A stretch of 64,000 bases of DNA from Rhodospirillales bacterium. Its GTDB lineage: Bacteria > Pseudomonadota > Alphaproteobacteria > ATCC43930 > CGMCC-115725. Of the stretch, positions 54,681 to 64,000 are shown piece after piece. The notes beneath the pieces are model-generated. The model did not search any database. It was given only the letters and a program-made list of their open reading frames with translations, and was not told the origin of the DNA. Location of the stretch: NCBI GenBank assembly GCA_028288725.1, contig JAQGIC010000008.1, positions 28,930-92,929 on the forward strand. The letters run 5' to 3'. Within the stretch, counting starts at the first letter, position 1. Each line of letters starts with the position of its first letter. The position numbers were made by a program, and so were the translations under genes.

Positions 54681-56384
54681 ATGGCTTCCGCAGCCGTTGG
54701 CGCGTCGCGTCGATTCTGGACCCGTCTCAGCCTGCCGAGCCGGTTGGCCCTGCTGGCCGCCGCCGTGATCGTGCTGGCCCTGACCCTGGTCATCGCCCGC
54801 ATCTCGTCCACGGTCGGCGATGAAATGGCGGCGCGCGCGCAGCAGAGCCTGGACGTCAATTTCAAGCTGGGCGTGGCGCTGCTGAAGCAGAAGGGTCCGG
54901 CGCATCTGGACGGCGACAAGCTGATGTTCGGCGATTATGTCGCGAACGGCAATTTCGAGGTGGTCGATCAGGTCAAGGCGATCGCCGGCGGCACGGCGAC
55001 GATCTTCCAGGGCGAGACGCGGATCTCGACCAATGTGCAGAAGCCGGACGGCACCCGCGCCGTCGGAACCCAACTGGCCGCCGGCGGCGCGCATGACAGC
55101 ATATTCGTCGCCCATAAGGCCTACCGCGGCGAGGCCGATATTCTGGGCCGGCGCTTCTTCACCATCTATGACCCGATCCTGGATGCCGGCGGCAAGGTGA
55201 TCGGCATCTGGTATGTCGGCGTGCCGCAGAGCGAATTCTTCGCCATCGTCGACGCGCTGCAACAGCGCGCCATCGTCGCCGGCGTGATCGTGGCGCTGCT
55301 GGCGTCCTTGGCGCTGTTCTGGACGCTGCGCCGCGCGCTCCGCCCGCTGCAACGGCTCGAGACCACCATGGCGCAATTGACCGCGGGCAATCTGGCGGTC
55401 GAGGTCCCCGTCTATCGCCAGGGCGGCGAGATCGGCCAGATGACCGAGGCCGTGCGCGTGTTCAAGGACAGCCTGGTCGAAACCGACCGGCTGCGCGCCG
55501 ACCGCATCGCCCTGGACGCACGCGCCGCCGCCGAGCGGCAGGCGGCCGTGCAGGAACTGGTCGACCGGTTCGAGGCCAGTCTGATCACCGGCCTCGATTC
55601 CTGCGCCCAGGCGGCAACCGAGATGCGGTCGTCGGCCGAGACCTTGTCCGGCACCGCCGCCGACAGCACGAACGAGACGCTCGCCGTCGCCGCCTCGACC
55701 GAGCAGGCGGCCGCCAATGTCGAGACGGTGGCCAGTGCCGCGGAGGAATTGTCGGTCTCCATCCAGGAGATCGGCCGACAGGTGGCCCAGGCGGCCGAGG
55801 TCGCCGGCAACGGCGTCGATCAGGTTCGCCGGACCGACGCCACGGTGCAGGGGCTGATGAGCGCCGCGCAGCGCATCGGCGAGGTCATCGGCCTGATCAA
55901 GGACATCGCCAGCCAGACCAATCTCTTGGCCCTCAACGCGACGATCGAGGCGGCCCGTGCCGGCGAGGCGGGCAAGGGCTTTGCCGTGGTCGCGACCGAG
56001 GTCAAGAGCCTGGCCAACCAGACGGCGCGCGCGACCGAGGACATCACCGACCAGGTCGCCGGCATGCAGACCGCGACCCGGGAGGCGGTCGGCGCCATCA
56101 CGGGCATCGGCTCGACCATCGCCGCAATCGATCAGATCGCGACCGCCATCGCCGCCGCAGTCGAGCAGCAGGGCGCCGCCACGCGGGAGATCGCGCGCAA
56201 CACCCAGGAGGCCGCGCGGGGCACGACCGCCGTCAACCGTACGGTCGCAGGCGTCAGGCGCGGCGCCGAGGGGACCGGCCGTTCGGCCGCCGAGATGGCC
56301 GCAGCCGCGGCCCGGCTCGATGGCGAAGTGACCCGGCTGCGGACCGATGCCGGGCAGTTCCTGGCCGGCATGCGGCGAGGATAG
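54681..56384 (+). CDS. Methyl-accepting chemotaxis protein with single Cache domain
   Basis: 567 aa. TM1 about 20-41, periplasmic sensor about 45-190 resembling single-Cache (FYVGVPQ-like YVGVPQSEF at its end), TM2 about 193-213, HAMP to about 266, then the signalling helix pair with the conserved tip [36 protein letters not shown]. The usual C-terminal CheB/R pentapeptide NWETF is absent. Ligand unknown. Confidence 0.95.
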   Translation: MASAAVGASRRFWTRLSLPSRLALLAAAVIVLALTLVIARISSTVGDEMAARAQQSLDVNFKLGVALLKQKGPAHLDGDKLMFGDYVANGNFEVVDQVKAIAGGTATIFQGETRISTNVQKPDGTRAVGTQLAAGGAHDSIFVAHKAYRGEADILGRRFFTIYDPILDAGGKVIGIWYVGVPQSEFFAIVDALQQRAIVAGVIVALLASLALFWTLRRALRPLQRLETTMAQLTAGNLAVEVPVYRQGGEIGQMTEAVRVFKDSLVETDRLRADRIALDARAAAERQAAVQELVDRFEASLITGLDSCAQAATEMRSSAETLSGTAADSTNETLAVAASTEQAAANVETVASAAEELSVSIQEIGRQVAQAAEVAGNGVDQVRRTDATVQGLMSAAQRIGEVIGLIKDIASQTNLLALNATIEAARAGEAGKGFAVVATEVKSLANQTARATEDITDQVAGMQTATREAVGAITGIGSTIAAIDQIATAIAAAVEQQGAATREIARNTQEAARGTTAVNRTVAGVRRGAEGTGRSAAEMAAAAARLDGEVTRLRTDAGQFLAGMRRG

Positions 56385-56402
56385 CGGAGCGGGCGGGGCC
56401 GA

Positions 56403-56541
56403 CTAGAGCCTGATCCGATCAAACCGGCTCGGTTTGATCGGTGAATCAGTCTCCAACCATATGACTTGGAGGGCGATTGGTCGCGAGCGTTGCCCGTCGA
56501 CTTGGACATGAGGTCGGCCCCCTCATGTCATCGCACTCCAG
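56403..56541. repeat. Family A palindromic repeat, copy 4
   Basis: H1: CCGATCAAACC-GGCTC-GGTTTGATCGG with CTAGAGCCTGAT in front; spacer with CTTGGAGGGCGATT; H2: GACATGAGG (56505-56513), 7-nt loop, CCTCATGTC (56521-56529), ending CATCGCACTCCAG. Between the convergent chemoreceptor and PEP-CTERM-like genes. Confidence 0.88.
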
Positions 56542-56557
56542 CGGATTTAGGCCTGCC

Positions 56558-56815
56558 TCACGCCTTGTGACGCACGCGACGCCAGAGAATGACGGCGCCG
56601 CCTCCCAGGATCACCAGACCCAGAAGACCGCCGCCCATGGTCGGCGCCGGCGCCGGCTCGGCTTCGCAATTGCCGCTGCAGTCGCCATGATCGTTTTTCG
56701 CGAGAGCGGCCGGTGCAGCACTCGCCAGGCAGATTGCCAGGCAAACAGCCTTGAGACCGAGCGAAATCGGCCGACGAAGCCGGCCTTCACAGTGCGAGTT
56801 GACGGACTTCATCAT
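56558..56815 (-). CDS. Small exported protein with PEP-CTERM-like anchor
   Basis: 85 aa from the Met-Met start at 56815. Signal peptide (AVCLAICLASAAPAALA) then a short mature part with Cys residues (HGDCSGNCEAEPAPAP) and a C-terminal TMGGGLLGLVILGGGAVILWRR, a hydrophobic segment followed by Arg, as in PEP-CTERM/exosortase substrates. The motif is PAPAPT rather than a strict PEP. No exosortase gene is in the window. Function unknown. Confidence 0.65.
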   Translation of the reverse strand: MMKSVNSHCEGRLRRPISLGLKAVCLAICLASAAPAALAKNDHGDCSGNCEAEPAPAPTMGGGLLGLVILGGGAVILWRRVRHKA

Positions 56816-56966
56816 CTGGTTCTCATTCCGGCTGATCCGGTGTGCCGAACGCCGCAAATCGCGTGCCGACAACCGAGAAGGCATCCAGTCTGCGCCCGGG
56901 AGCCTTAATAAGCCCTTGCGCCGTTCGCGCCCGCCGACGCCGGACCGCCGCAATCGCCGACCGGGA

Positions 56967-58433
56967 TCACGCTCGTCCGTAGGTGTCCTCGAACCGGACG
57001 ATATCGTCCTCGCCCAGGTAGCTGCCGGACTGGACCTCGATCAGGTGCAGCGGGATGCGGCCGGGGTTTTCCAGGCGATGGTTGGTGCCGAGCGGGATAT
57101 AGGTCGACTGGTTCTCGGTCAGCATCAGTTCCTCAGTGCCGCGCACGATCTTGGCGGTGCCGCTGACCACGATCCAATGTTCGGCGCGGTGGTGATGCAT
57201 CTGCAGCGACAGCTTGCCGCCGGGCTTGACCATGATGTGCTTGACCTGGACCCGGTCGCCATTGTGGATCGAACGATAGGTGCCCCAGGGCCGATGCACG
57301 GTCGGCAGGTGGGTCAGCTCGTCGCGCTGGTCGAGCTTCATCCGATCGATCAACTTCTTCACGTCCTGGGCGCGCGACTTGGGTGCCACCAGCACCGCGT
57401 CGCTGGTCGCGACCACGATCAGACCCTCGACGCCGACGGCGGCCAGCAGCCGCTCCTCGGTCCGCAGGTAGGAGTTGCGGCAGTCGATCGCCGTGACGTC
57501 GCCGATCTGGACCATGCCGTCGCCGCTCTTGGGCGAGATGTCCCACAGCGCGTCCCAGGCGCCGACGTCGCTCCAGCCCATGGCGACCGGCACCACGGCG
57601 GCGTTCGAGGTATGCTCCATCACCGCATAATCGATCGATTCATTCGCGGCCGTGGCGAAGGTGGCGGCATCGAGGCGGTGGAAATCGAGATCGCCCTTCT
57701 CGCCGGCGACCGCGGCCTCGACCGCGGCATAGCTGTCCGGGTGGCGCGCTTTGAATTCCGCCAGATATGTCTGCACGGGGAACAGGAAGATGCCACTGTT
57801 CCAGGTATATTCGCCGGTCGCGATATATTGCGCGGCGCGCGCCTGGTCCGGCTTCTCGACGAAGGCCGCGACCGCGAAGGCGCCGTCCTCGGCCAGCGGG
57901 CCGGCCCGGCGGATATAACCGTAACCGGTCTCGGGCCGGTCGGCCTCGATACCGAAGGTTACGAGCTTGCCCGTGGCCGCGGTCCGGGCGCCGATCTCGA
58001 TCGCCTTCAGAAAGGCCGGATGATCGGCGATGGCATGGTCGGACGGCATGATCAGCATGAGCGCGTCCGGCTCGCGCTGGGCCAGCCATAAGGCGGCGGC
58101 GGCGGCGGCGGGTGCCGTGTTGCGGGCGATCGGCTCCAGCATGATGGTCTGCGGCTTCACGCCGATCTGGCGCAGCTGCTCGGCGATGATGAAGCGATGT
58201 TCCTCGTTCGCCAGAATGACCGGGGCGGCGAAGCGATCGGCGGCAAGAACGCGGGTGACCGAATCCTGCAGCAGGCTGCGCTCGCTCAGCAGCGGCTGCA
58301 GCTGCTTCGGATAGGCGGCGCGCGACATCGGCCAAAGTCGGGTGCCCGAGCCGCCCGAGAGAATGACCGGGTGAATGAGCCGCTTGGCGACGGCGTTTGT
58401 CGTTGGGGCGGTCACGGGCTTCGCATCGGGCAT
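56967..58433 (-). CDS. manC: Mannose-1-phosphate guanylyltransferase / mannose-6-phosphate isomerase
   Basis: 488 aa bifunctional enzyme making GDP-mannose. N-terminal nucleotidyltransferase with GGSGTRLWPMSR (27-38), FVEKPD and a long loop, and a C-terminal cupin MPI domain with MHHHRAEHWIVVSGTAKIV and YIPLGTNHRLENPG. Feeds polysaccharide or glycan synthesis. Located upstream of the SDR gene on the same strand order (SDR first, 62 bp gap). Confidence 0.96.
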   Translation of the reverse strand: MPDAKPVTAPTTNAVAKRLIHPVILSGGSGTRLWPMSRAAYPKQLQPLLSERSLLQDSVTRVLAADRFAAPVILANEEHRFIIAEQLRQIGVKPQTIMLEPIARNTAPAAAAAALWLAQREPDALMLIMPSDHAIADHPAFLKAIEIGARTAATGKLVTFGIEADRPETGYGYIRRAGPLAEDGAFAVAAFVEKPDQARAAQYIATGEYTWNSGIFLFPVQTYLAEFKARHPDSYAAVEAAVAGEKGDLDFHRLDAATFATAANESIDYAVMEHTSNAAVVPVAMGWSDVGAWDALWDISPKSGDGMVQIGDVTAIDCRNSYLRTEERLLAAVGVEGLIVVATSDAVLVAPKSRAQDVKKLIDRMKLDQRDELTHLPTVHRPWGTYRSIHNGDRVQVKHIMVKPGGKLSLQMHHHRAEHWIVVSGTAKIVRGTEELMLTENQSTYIPLGTNHRLENPGRIPLHLIEVQSGSYLGEDDIVRFEDTYGRA

Positions 58434-58495
58434 GGTCTCGTCCTACTCGTTGGTGCGGAGGGCGCGCCAGGCGGCACGCCCTGCCTCATGGTCCG

Positions 58496-59497
<1,002 letters not shown>

Positions 59498-59533
59498 TCA
59501 GACGCAAATTTCTGTTCAAGGGGGAACCTGCCG

Positions 59534-60667
59534 ATGAATAAACGGACTCTCGCCACACTGGCCCTGCTGCCGATCGCTACGGCGGCTGCGATCTGGACCG
59601 CACCGGCCAAGGCCGAGGACGTGACCATCGGCGCCATCGAGATTCTGACCGGCCCCAACAGCCGCTACGGCGTCGCCATCAAGAACGGCTTCGATCTGGC
59701 GCTGGACGAGGTCAACAAGACCGGCGTGCTGGGCGGCAAGAAGCTGGTGATCCAGTACGAGGACACCGCCGGCAACAAGGATCAGGCGGTCAATGCCGCG
59801 CGCAAGCTGATCGGCATCGGCAAGGTGCCGCTGCTGCTGGGCCCCACGCTGTCGAACGAAATGTTCGCCGCCGGCCCGGTCGCCAACGAGCAGAAGATTC
59901 CGATCGTCGGCACCTCGACCACCGCCGCCGGCATCACAGCGATCGGCCCCTATGTCTTCCGCACCTCGCTGCCCGAGGGCGACGTCATTCCGGTGACGCT
60001 CAAGGCCGCCCAGACCAAGTTCGGCATCAAGAAGGTCGCGGTCATGTACGCGAACGACGATGCCTTCTCCAAGTCGGGCTACGACGTGTTCAAGGCGAGC
60101 CTGGAGAAGCTGGGCATCCAGACGCTGACGACCGAGACCTTCGGCTCCAAGGACAGCGACTTCTCGGCCCAGCTGACCAAGATCAAGAGCCTGAACCCGG
60201 ACGCGATCGTCGTCTCGGCGCTGGTCGAACCGGCCTCCGGCATCCTGTTGGACGCCCGCTCGATCGGCCTCGACGAGAAGATCCGCTTCATCGGCGGCAA
60301 CGGCTTCAATTCGCCCAAGCTGGGCGACATCGCCGGCGAGGCCGCCGACGGCACCCTGGTCGGCAGCCCCTGGTTCATCGCCAAGGCCGACGCCATGAAC
60401 ACCAAGTTCGTCGCCGACTATCGCGCCAAGTACAAGGACGATCCGGACCAGTTCTCGGCCCAGGCCTACGACACGCTGCATATCGTGGCGCTGGCGATCG
60501 ACAAGGCCGGCGCCGCCGAGCCCGAGAAGATCAAGGCCGCGCTGCAGACGACCAAATACACCGGCGTGATGGGCCCGTTCTCCTTCACCGACAACCGCGA
60601 TCCGGCCGACAGTTCGGGCGTCGTGGTGCTCGAGATGAAGGGCGGCAAGTTCCAGATCCTCAAGTAA
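59534..60667 (+). CDS. Branched-chain amino acid-type ABC transporter, binding protein
   Basis: 377 aa periplasmic protein of the Leu/Ile/Val-binding (Peripla_BP_6) family with a signal peptide (about 1-26). TIGAIEILTGPNSRYGVAIKNGFDLALDEVN and LVIQYEDTAGNKDQAVNAARKLI are the usual opening, followed by TSLPEGDVIPVTLK and later AYDTLHIVALAIDKAG. Ligand could be amino acid, urea or aromatic compound. Followed by a strong terminator. Confidence 0.94.
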   Translation: MNKRTLATLALLPIATAAAIWTAPAKAEDVTIGAIEILTGPNSRYGVAIKNGFDLALDEVNKTGVLGGKKLVIQYEDTAGNKDQAVNAARKLIGIGKVPLLLGPTLSNEMFAAGPVANEQKIPIVGTSTTAAGITAIGPYVFRTSLPEGDVIPVTLKAAQTKFGIKKVAVMYANDDAFSKSGYDVFKASLEKLGIQTLTTETFGSKDSDFSAQLTKIKSLNPDAIVVSALVEPASGILLDARSIGLDEKIRFIGGNGFNSPKLGDIAGEAADGTLVGSPWFIAKADAMNTKFVADYRAKYKDDPDQFSAQAYDTLHIVALAIDKAGAAEPEKIKAALQTTKYTGVMGPFSFTDNRDPADSSGVVVLEMKGGKFQILK

Positions 60668-60683
60668 CCTTCAAGCAACGGAC

Positions 60684-60720
60684 GATCGGCGGGGCGCCCA
60701 TGTCCCGCCGATCTTCGTTT
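60684..60720 (+). terminator. Attenuating terminator between binding protein and permease
   Basis: Stem GATCGGCGGG (60684-60693), 10-nt loop, CCCGCCGATC (60704-60713), then TTCGTTT. Ten perfect pairs. Probably lowers expression of the membrane genes relative to the abundant binding protein. Confidence 0.75.
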
Positions 60721-60737
60721 GGACCGGCACCTTTCCC

Positions 60738-61640
60738 ATGTTCGCGCAGATTCTCCAGCAGCTTCCCCAACAGCTTTTGAACGGCTTGGTTCTGGGGTCG
60801 ACCTATGCCCTGTTCGCCCTCGGCTTCACGTTGATGTTCGGCGTGCTGGGCGTGATCAATCTGACCTATGGCTTCTATTTCACCACCGGCGCGTTCCTGG
60901 CGCTCTATGGCACCAAGCTGCTGGCGCTGCCGATCTGGCTGGCGCTGCCCGGTGCCGCGATCGTGACCGGCCTGATCGCCGTCCTGTTCGATGCGGCCCT
61001 GCTGACGCCGCTCCGGCGCAAGAAGGCGCCGGAACTGGCGTCCCTGATGGTGACGCTGGGCGCCACGCTGCTGCTCTATTCCCTGATGACCGCGACGTTC
61101 GGCACCGAGATCCGCCGGCTGCCGCCCGCGGTCATCAGCCATGCCGCCATCATCGTCGGGGGCATACGCATGAACTGGTCGCAGATCCTGATCATGGGCA
61201 CGACGGTCGCGATCGTGGCGGCCCTGCTGGCGCTGATCCGCGGCACGCGCTTCGGCCTGTCCATGCGGGCCTTGGCCGAGAATGGCGAGGCAGCACAGCT
61301 GATGGGCGTCGATACCGACGCGGTCGTGCGCCTGGTCTCGCTCGTTTCCGGCGCATTGGGCGCCACCGCCGGCGTGCTGATCGGGCTGAATTTCAACGCG
61401 ATCCAGCCTTACATGGGCGAGAGCATGATGCTGAAGGGCTTCGCCGTCATCATCATCGGCGGGTTGGGCGACATCAAGGGCGCGCTCATCGCCGGCCTCG
61501 TCATCGGCGTGCTCGAAGTGCTGACCGCCGGCTTCATCTCGTCGAGCTACAAGGATGCCGTGGGCTTCATCCTGCTGGTCACCACCCTCTGGTTCCGTCC
61601 GGTCGGCCTGTTCGGCCGCGCGCCGGTCAAGCGCGCCTGA
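60738..61640 (+). CDS. livH: Branched-chain amino acid-type ABC permease (LivH)
   Basis: 300 aa, about 8 membrane helices. LNGLVLGSTYALFALGFTLMFGVLGVINLTYG is the LivH signature; ALAENGEAAQLMGVDTDAVVRLVSLVSGALGA is the conserved ATPase-contacting loop. Start ATG at 60738. Next gene begins 17 bp downstream. Confidence 0.95.
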   Translation: MFAQILQQLPQQLLNGLVLGSTYALFALGFTLMFGVLGVINLTYGFYFTTGAFLALYGTKLLALPIWLALPGAAIVTGLIAVLFDAALLTPLRRKKAPELASLMVTLGATLLLYSLMTATFGTEIRRLPPAVISHAAIIVGGIRMNWSQILIMGTTVAIVAALLALIRGTRFGLSMRALAENGEAAQLMGVDTDAVVRLVSLVSGALGATAGVLIGLNFNAIQPYMGESMMLKGFAVIIIGGLGDIKGALIAGLVIGVLEVLTAGFISSSYKDAVGFILLVTTLWFRPVGLFGRAPVKRA

Positions 61641-61657
61641 CCGGAGGGGGAGCAACC

Positions 61658-62488
61658 ATGTTCGACAGTTTCTTCTTCTCGTATCAAAGCCTGATCTTCG
61701 CCGTCGGCATCAACGGGCTGCTGGCGCTGTCGATGTATACCGTGCTGGCGGTCGGCCAATTGTCGCTGGGCCAGGCCGCCTTCATGGGCATCGGCGCCTA
61801 TGTCTCGACCCTGCTGACGCTCGACGCCCATTGGCCGTTCGCGGCCGTGCTGCTGGCCGCCATGGTCGTGCCGGCGCTGGCGGCCCTGCTGATCGGCGGA
61901 CCGACGCTGAAGCTGACCGGCGTCTATCTGGCGCTGGCCACGATCGCGCTGGGCGAGATCCTGCGCATCTTCTGCAACGCGTCCGACCTGACCGGCGGCG
62001 CGCTCGGCCTGTCGGGCATTCCGAACAAGACCAGCTTCGGCCTGATCTTCGCCGTCCTGGCGCTGGCGCTCGCGGGCTTCGTCATGGTCGCGCGCTCCAG
62101 GCTGGGCCGCGCCATGGAGGCGATGCGCGAGGACGAGGTCGCGGCGGGCGTCATGGGCGTCAATCTGCCGGTGATGAAGCTGGGCGCGCTGGTCGTCTCG
62201 GCCATGCTGGCCGGCCTTGCCGGCGCCTTGAACGCGCATGCCAACAGCTTCATCGGCCCGAACGACTATGGCTTCGACCAGGCGGTGACGATCCTCTCGT
62301 TCGCGCTGTTGGGCGGCATCGGCTCGCCGTTCGGCCCGGTGCTGGGCGCGGTCATCCTGACCGTGTTGCCGGAACTGTTGACGGCGCTGCATGATTTCAA
62401 GCTGGTGGTGAACGGCTTCATCATCGTCATCGCCGTGCTGTTCATGCCGCGCGGGCTGTTGATCTGGCGGATCGGACGGGTGGGATGA
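61658..62488 (+). CDS. livM: Branched-chain amino acid-type ABC permease (LivM)
   Basis: 276 aa. AVGINGLLALSMYTVLAVGQLSLGQAAFMGIGAY and AMREDEVAAGVMGVNLPVMKLGALVVSAMLAG are LivM motifs. ATG at 61658 preceded by CCGGAGGGGG. The stop overlaps livG by 4 bp. Confidence 0.95.
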   Translation: MFDSFFFSYQSLIFAVGINGLLALSMYTVLAVGQLSLGQAAFMGIGAYVSTLLTLDAHWPFAAVLLAAMVVPALAALLIGGPTLKLTGVYLALATIALGEILRIFCNASDLTGGALGLSGIPNKTSFGLIFAVLALALAGFVMVARSRLGRAMEAMREDEVAAGVMGVNLPVMKLGALVVSAMLAGLAGALNAHANSFIGPNDYGFDQAVTILSFALLGGIGSPFGPVLGAVILTVLPELLTALHDFKLVVNGFIIVIAVLFMPRGLLIWRIGRVG

Positions 62489-63291
62489 ACCAGATGACGA
62501 TTGCGCCGCTGCTCGATATCCAGGACCTGACCGTCCGCTTCCGCGGGCTGGTCGCGGTCGATCATGTCAGCTTCCAGGTCGAAGCCGGCACGGTCCATGG
62601 CCTGATCGGTCCGAACGGCGCCGGCAAGACCACCTGCTTCAACCTGATCAGCGGGCTGATCCCGCCGACCTCGGGCAGCGCCGTCCTGGCCGGCGTGGCG
62701 CTCGACGGCCTGCCCAGCTGGAAGCGCACCCGCGCCGGCCTGTCGCGCACGTTCCAGAACATCCGCATGTTCCAGGAAATGACCGTGCGCGAGAATGTGA
62801 TGACCGGGATGCAGGCGCGGCTGCAAGCCTCCGTGCCCGAGATCCTGAGCCGTACCGGCCGGTTCCGGCCCGAGGAGGTCGCCGCCAAGACCCGCGCCGA
62901 GGAGCTCTTGGAGTTCGTCGGCCTCACCGCCTCGGCCGATCGCCGCGCCGGCGACCTGCCCTATGGCGACCAGCGCCGGCTGGAGATCGCGCGCGCTTTG
63001 GCGTCGGAACCCAAGCTGCTGCTGCTGGATGAGCCCGCCGCGGGCATGAACCCGGCCGAGACCCAGGATCTGGTGGGATTGCTCAACCGCCTGAAACAGG
63101 GCGGGCTGACGCTATTGCTGGTCGAGCACGACATGCATTTCGTCATGAGCCTGTGCGACCGGATCACGGTGCTGAATTTCGGCCGCAAGATCGCCGAGGG
63201 CAGCCCGAGGGAGATCCGCGAGAACCCGGCGGTGATCGAGGCCTATCTGGGCGCCAAGACCGCCGAGCGCCTGAAGGACGGTGCGGCATGA
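62485..63291 (+). CDS. livG: Branched-chain amino acid-type ABC ATPase (LivG)
   Basis: 268 aa ATPase. Walker A GPNGAGKT, RTFQNIRMFQEMTVRENVMTG Q-loop region, LPYGDQRRLEIARALA signature, LLLDEPAAGMNPAE Walker B and HDMHF switch. Overlaps livM and livF by 4 bp each (ATGA). Confidence 0.96.
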   Translation: MNQMTIAPLLDIQDLTVRFRGLVAVDHVSFQVEAGTVHGLIGPNGAGKTTCFNLISGLIPPTSGSAVLAGVALDGLPSWKRTRAGLSRTFQNIRMFQEMTVRENVMTGMQARLQASVPEILSRTGRFRPEEVAAKTRAEELLEFVGLTASADRRAGDLPYGDQRRLEIARALASEPKLLLLDEPAAGMNPAETQDLVGLLNRLKQGGLTLLLVEHDMHFVMSLCDRITVLNFGRKIAEGSPREIRENPAVIEAYLGAKTAERLKDGAA

Positions 63292-64000
63292 GCGTGCTGG
63301 AAGTCCGTGGCCTGCGGCTGGGATACAACCGCATCGACGCGGTCAAGGCGATCGATCTGGACGTGGCCGAGGGTGCCGTCGTCTCGCTGATCGGCGCCAA
63401 CGGCGCCGGCAAGACCACGACCTTGCGCGGTCTCAGCGGCCTGCTGAAGGCGCGCGGCGGCTCGGTCAGGTTCCAGGGCGCCGAAATGGCCGGGCAGTCG
63501 GCCTATCGGATCGCCCGCGCCGGCATCGTCCAGGTGCCCGAGGGCCGCCAGGTCTTCGCCAACATGACGATCGAGGAAAACCTGCGCATGGGCGCCTATT
63601 CGGTGCGCGCCCAGGCCGAGATCGCACGCCGCCGCGCGGGCGTGCTCGATCGCTTTCCGCGGCTGGGCGAACGGCTGCAGCAGCTGGCCGGCCTGTTGTC
63701 GGGCGGCGAGCAGCAGATGCTGGCCATGGGCCGCGCACTGATGGCCGAGCCCAAGCTGTTGCTGCTCGACGAACCGTCGATGGGCCTGGCGCCGCTGTTC
63801 ATCGAAGAGATCTTCCAGATCATCCGCACGCTGAAGGCCGAAGGCCGGACGATCCTGCTGGTCGAACAGAACGCGCAAGCGGCGCTCGAAGTATCCGACC
63901 ACGCCTATGTGCTGGAAACCGGCCGGATCAAGCTGGAGGGTCCGGCGGCCGAGATCGCCAACAACCCGGAGGTGATCGCGGCCTATCTGGGGGCGGCGTA
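63288..64000 (+). CDS. livF: Branched-chain amino acid-type ABC ATPase (LivF), 3' end at window edge
   Basis: 237 codons visible. GANGAGKTTTLRGLSGL Walker A, VPEGRQVFANMTIEENL Q-loop, LSGGEQQMLAMGRALM signature, LLLDEPSMGLAP Walker B. The last residues VIAAYLGAA are the usual LivF C-terminus, and the window ends with TA, so probably only the last base of the stop codon is missing. Confidence 0.95.
   Translation, partial: MSVLEVRGLRLGYNRIDAVKAIDLDVAEGAVVSLIGANGAGKTTTLRGLSGLLKARGGSVRFQGAEMAGQSAYRIARAGIVQVPEGRQVFANMTIEENLRMGAYSVRAQAEIARRRAGVLDRFPRLGERLQQLAGLLSGGEQQMLAMGRALMAEPKLLLLDEPSMGLAPLFIEEIFQIIRTLKAEGRTILLVEQNAQAALEVSDHAYVLETGRIKLEGPAAEIANNPEVIAAYLGAA

Overview
The window is high-GC DNA (roughly two thirds G+C by eye), densely packed with genes that often overlap by 1-4 bp. 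Gene content points to an alphaproteobacterium, probably of the Rhodospirillales/Azospirillum-Inquilinus type: a CysNC fusion, an ethylmalonyl-CoA pathway cluster, PhaR with PhaA/PhaB, a short PhaC-like enzyme, PuuE/UraD/UraH purine catabolism, GGAAC-type (EcfG) promoters and dispersed GTCATTCCCGCG repeats. The genus cannot be fixed from sequence alone. I see no rRNA, tRNA, IS element or CRISPR array.

1-15.4 kb is a purine catabolism and uptake island. On the minus strand puuE-uraD-uraH-xdhA-xdhB (xdhB runs off the left edge) and hpyO-like-lysR-amn-ade together encode a route AMP -> adenine -> hypoxanthine -> xanthine -> urate -> 5-hydroxyisourate -> OHCU -> allantoin -> allantoate. No classical uricase is present. 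A flavoprotein at 9125-10534 is the natural candidate for the urate hydroxylase. Divergent from it is a BMP-type ABC importer (15 kb side). Between the two catabolic operons sits a toxin-antitoxin pair whose toxin gene overlaps a second LysR gene. A nearly identical dyad with LysR-type spacing lies upstream of both puuE and the hpyO-like/importer divide.

15.4-32.2 kb is mixed: a small winged-helix protein, glutathione peroxidase, a CBS protein, cysD-cysNC sulfate activation, a HTH protein next to a compact SNF2-like helicase, a lytic transglycosylase lipoprotein, an Old Yellow Enzyme, an MFS transporter, then a stress-type cluster (topoisomerase IB, DUF2934, orphan ABC membrane domain, PfpI/DJ-1, KGG-type small protein, PA2169-like four-helix bundle) with a likely divergent EcfG promoter pair.

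32.2-35.0 kb is a decayed zone: two truncated hydrolase remnants facing away from each other, and an AAA ATPase gene with a premature amber codon. A second small decayed locus (NUDIX) lies at 46.2 kb.

35.0-53.7 kb is carbon assimilation: ecm/ccr (divergent), mcd, a cobalamin adenosyltransferase (cofactor for Ecm), etfBA (electron acceptor for Mcd), a 3-hydroxyacyl-CoA dehydrogenase, phaR, a PhaE/phasin-like small gene overlapping a PhaC-like gene by 221 bp in another frame, phaA and phaB. These form a physical acetyl-CoA assimilation/PHB cluster.

53.7-64.0 kb holds a ChaC-type cyclotransferase, a chemoreceptor, a small PEP-CTERM-like protein, GDP-mannose synthesis (ManC), a BDH2-like SDR and a complete branched-chain-amino-acid-type ABC importer (livF reaches the right edge with only its stop codon missing).

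Three families of dispersed palindromic elements occupy intergenic gaps. The most striking (family A) occurs four times, every time exactly between convergent genes, and in some copies supplies their stop codons.
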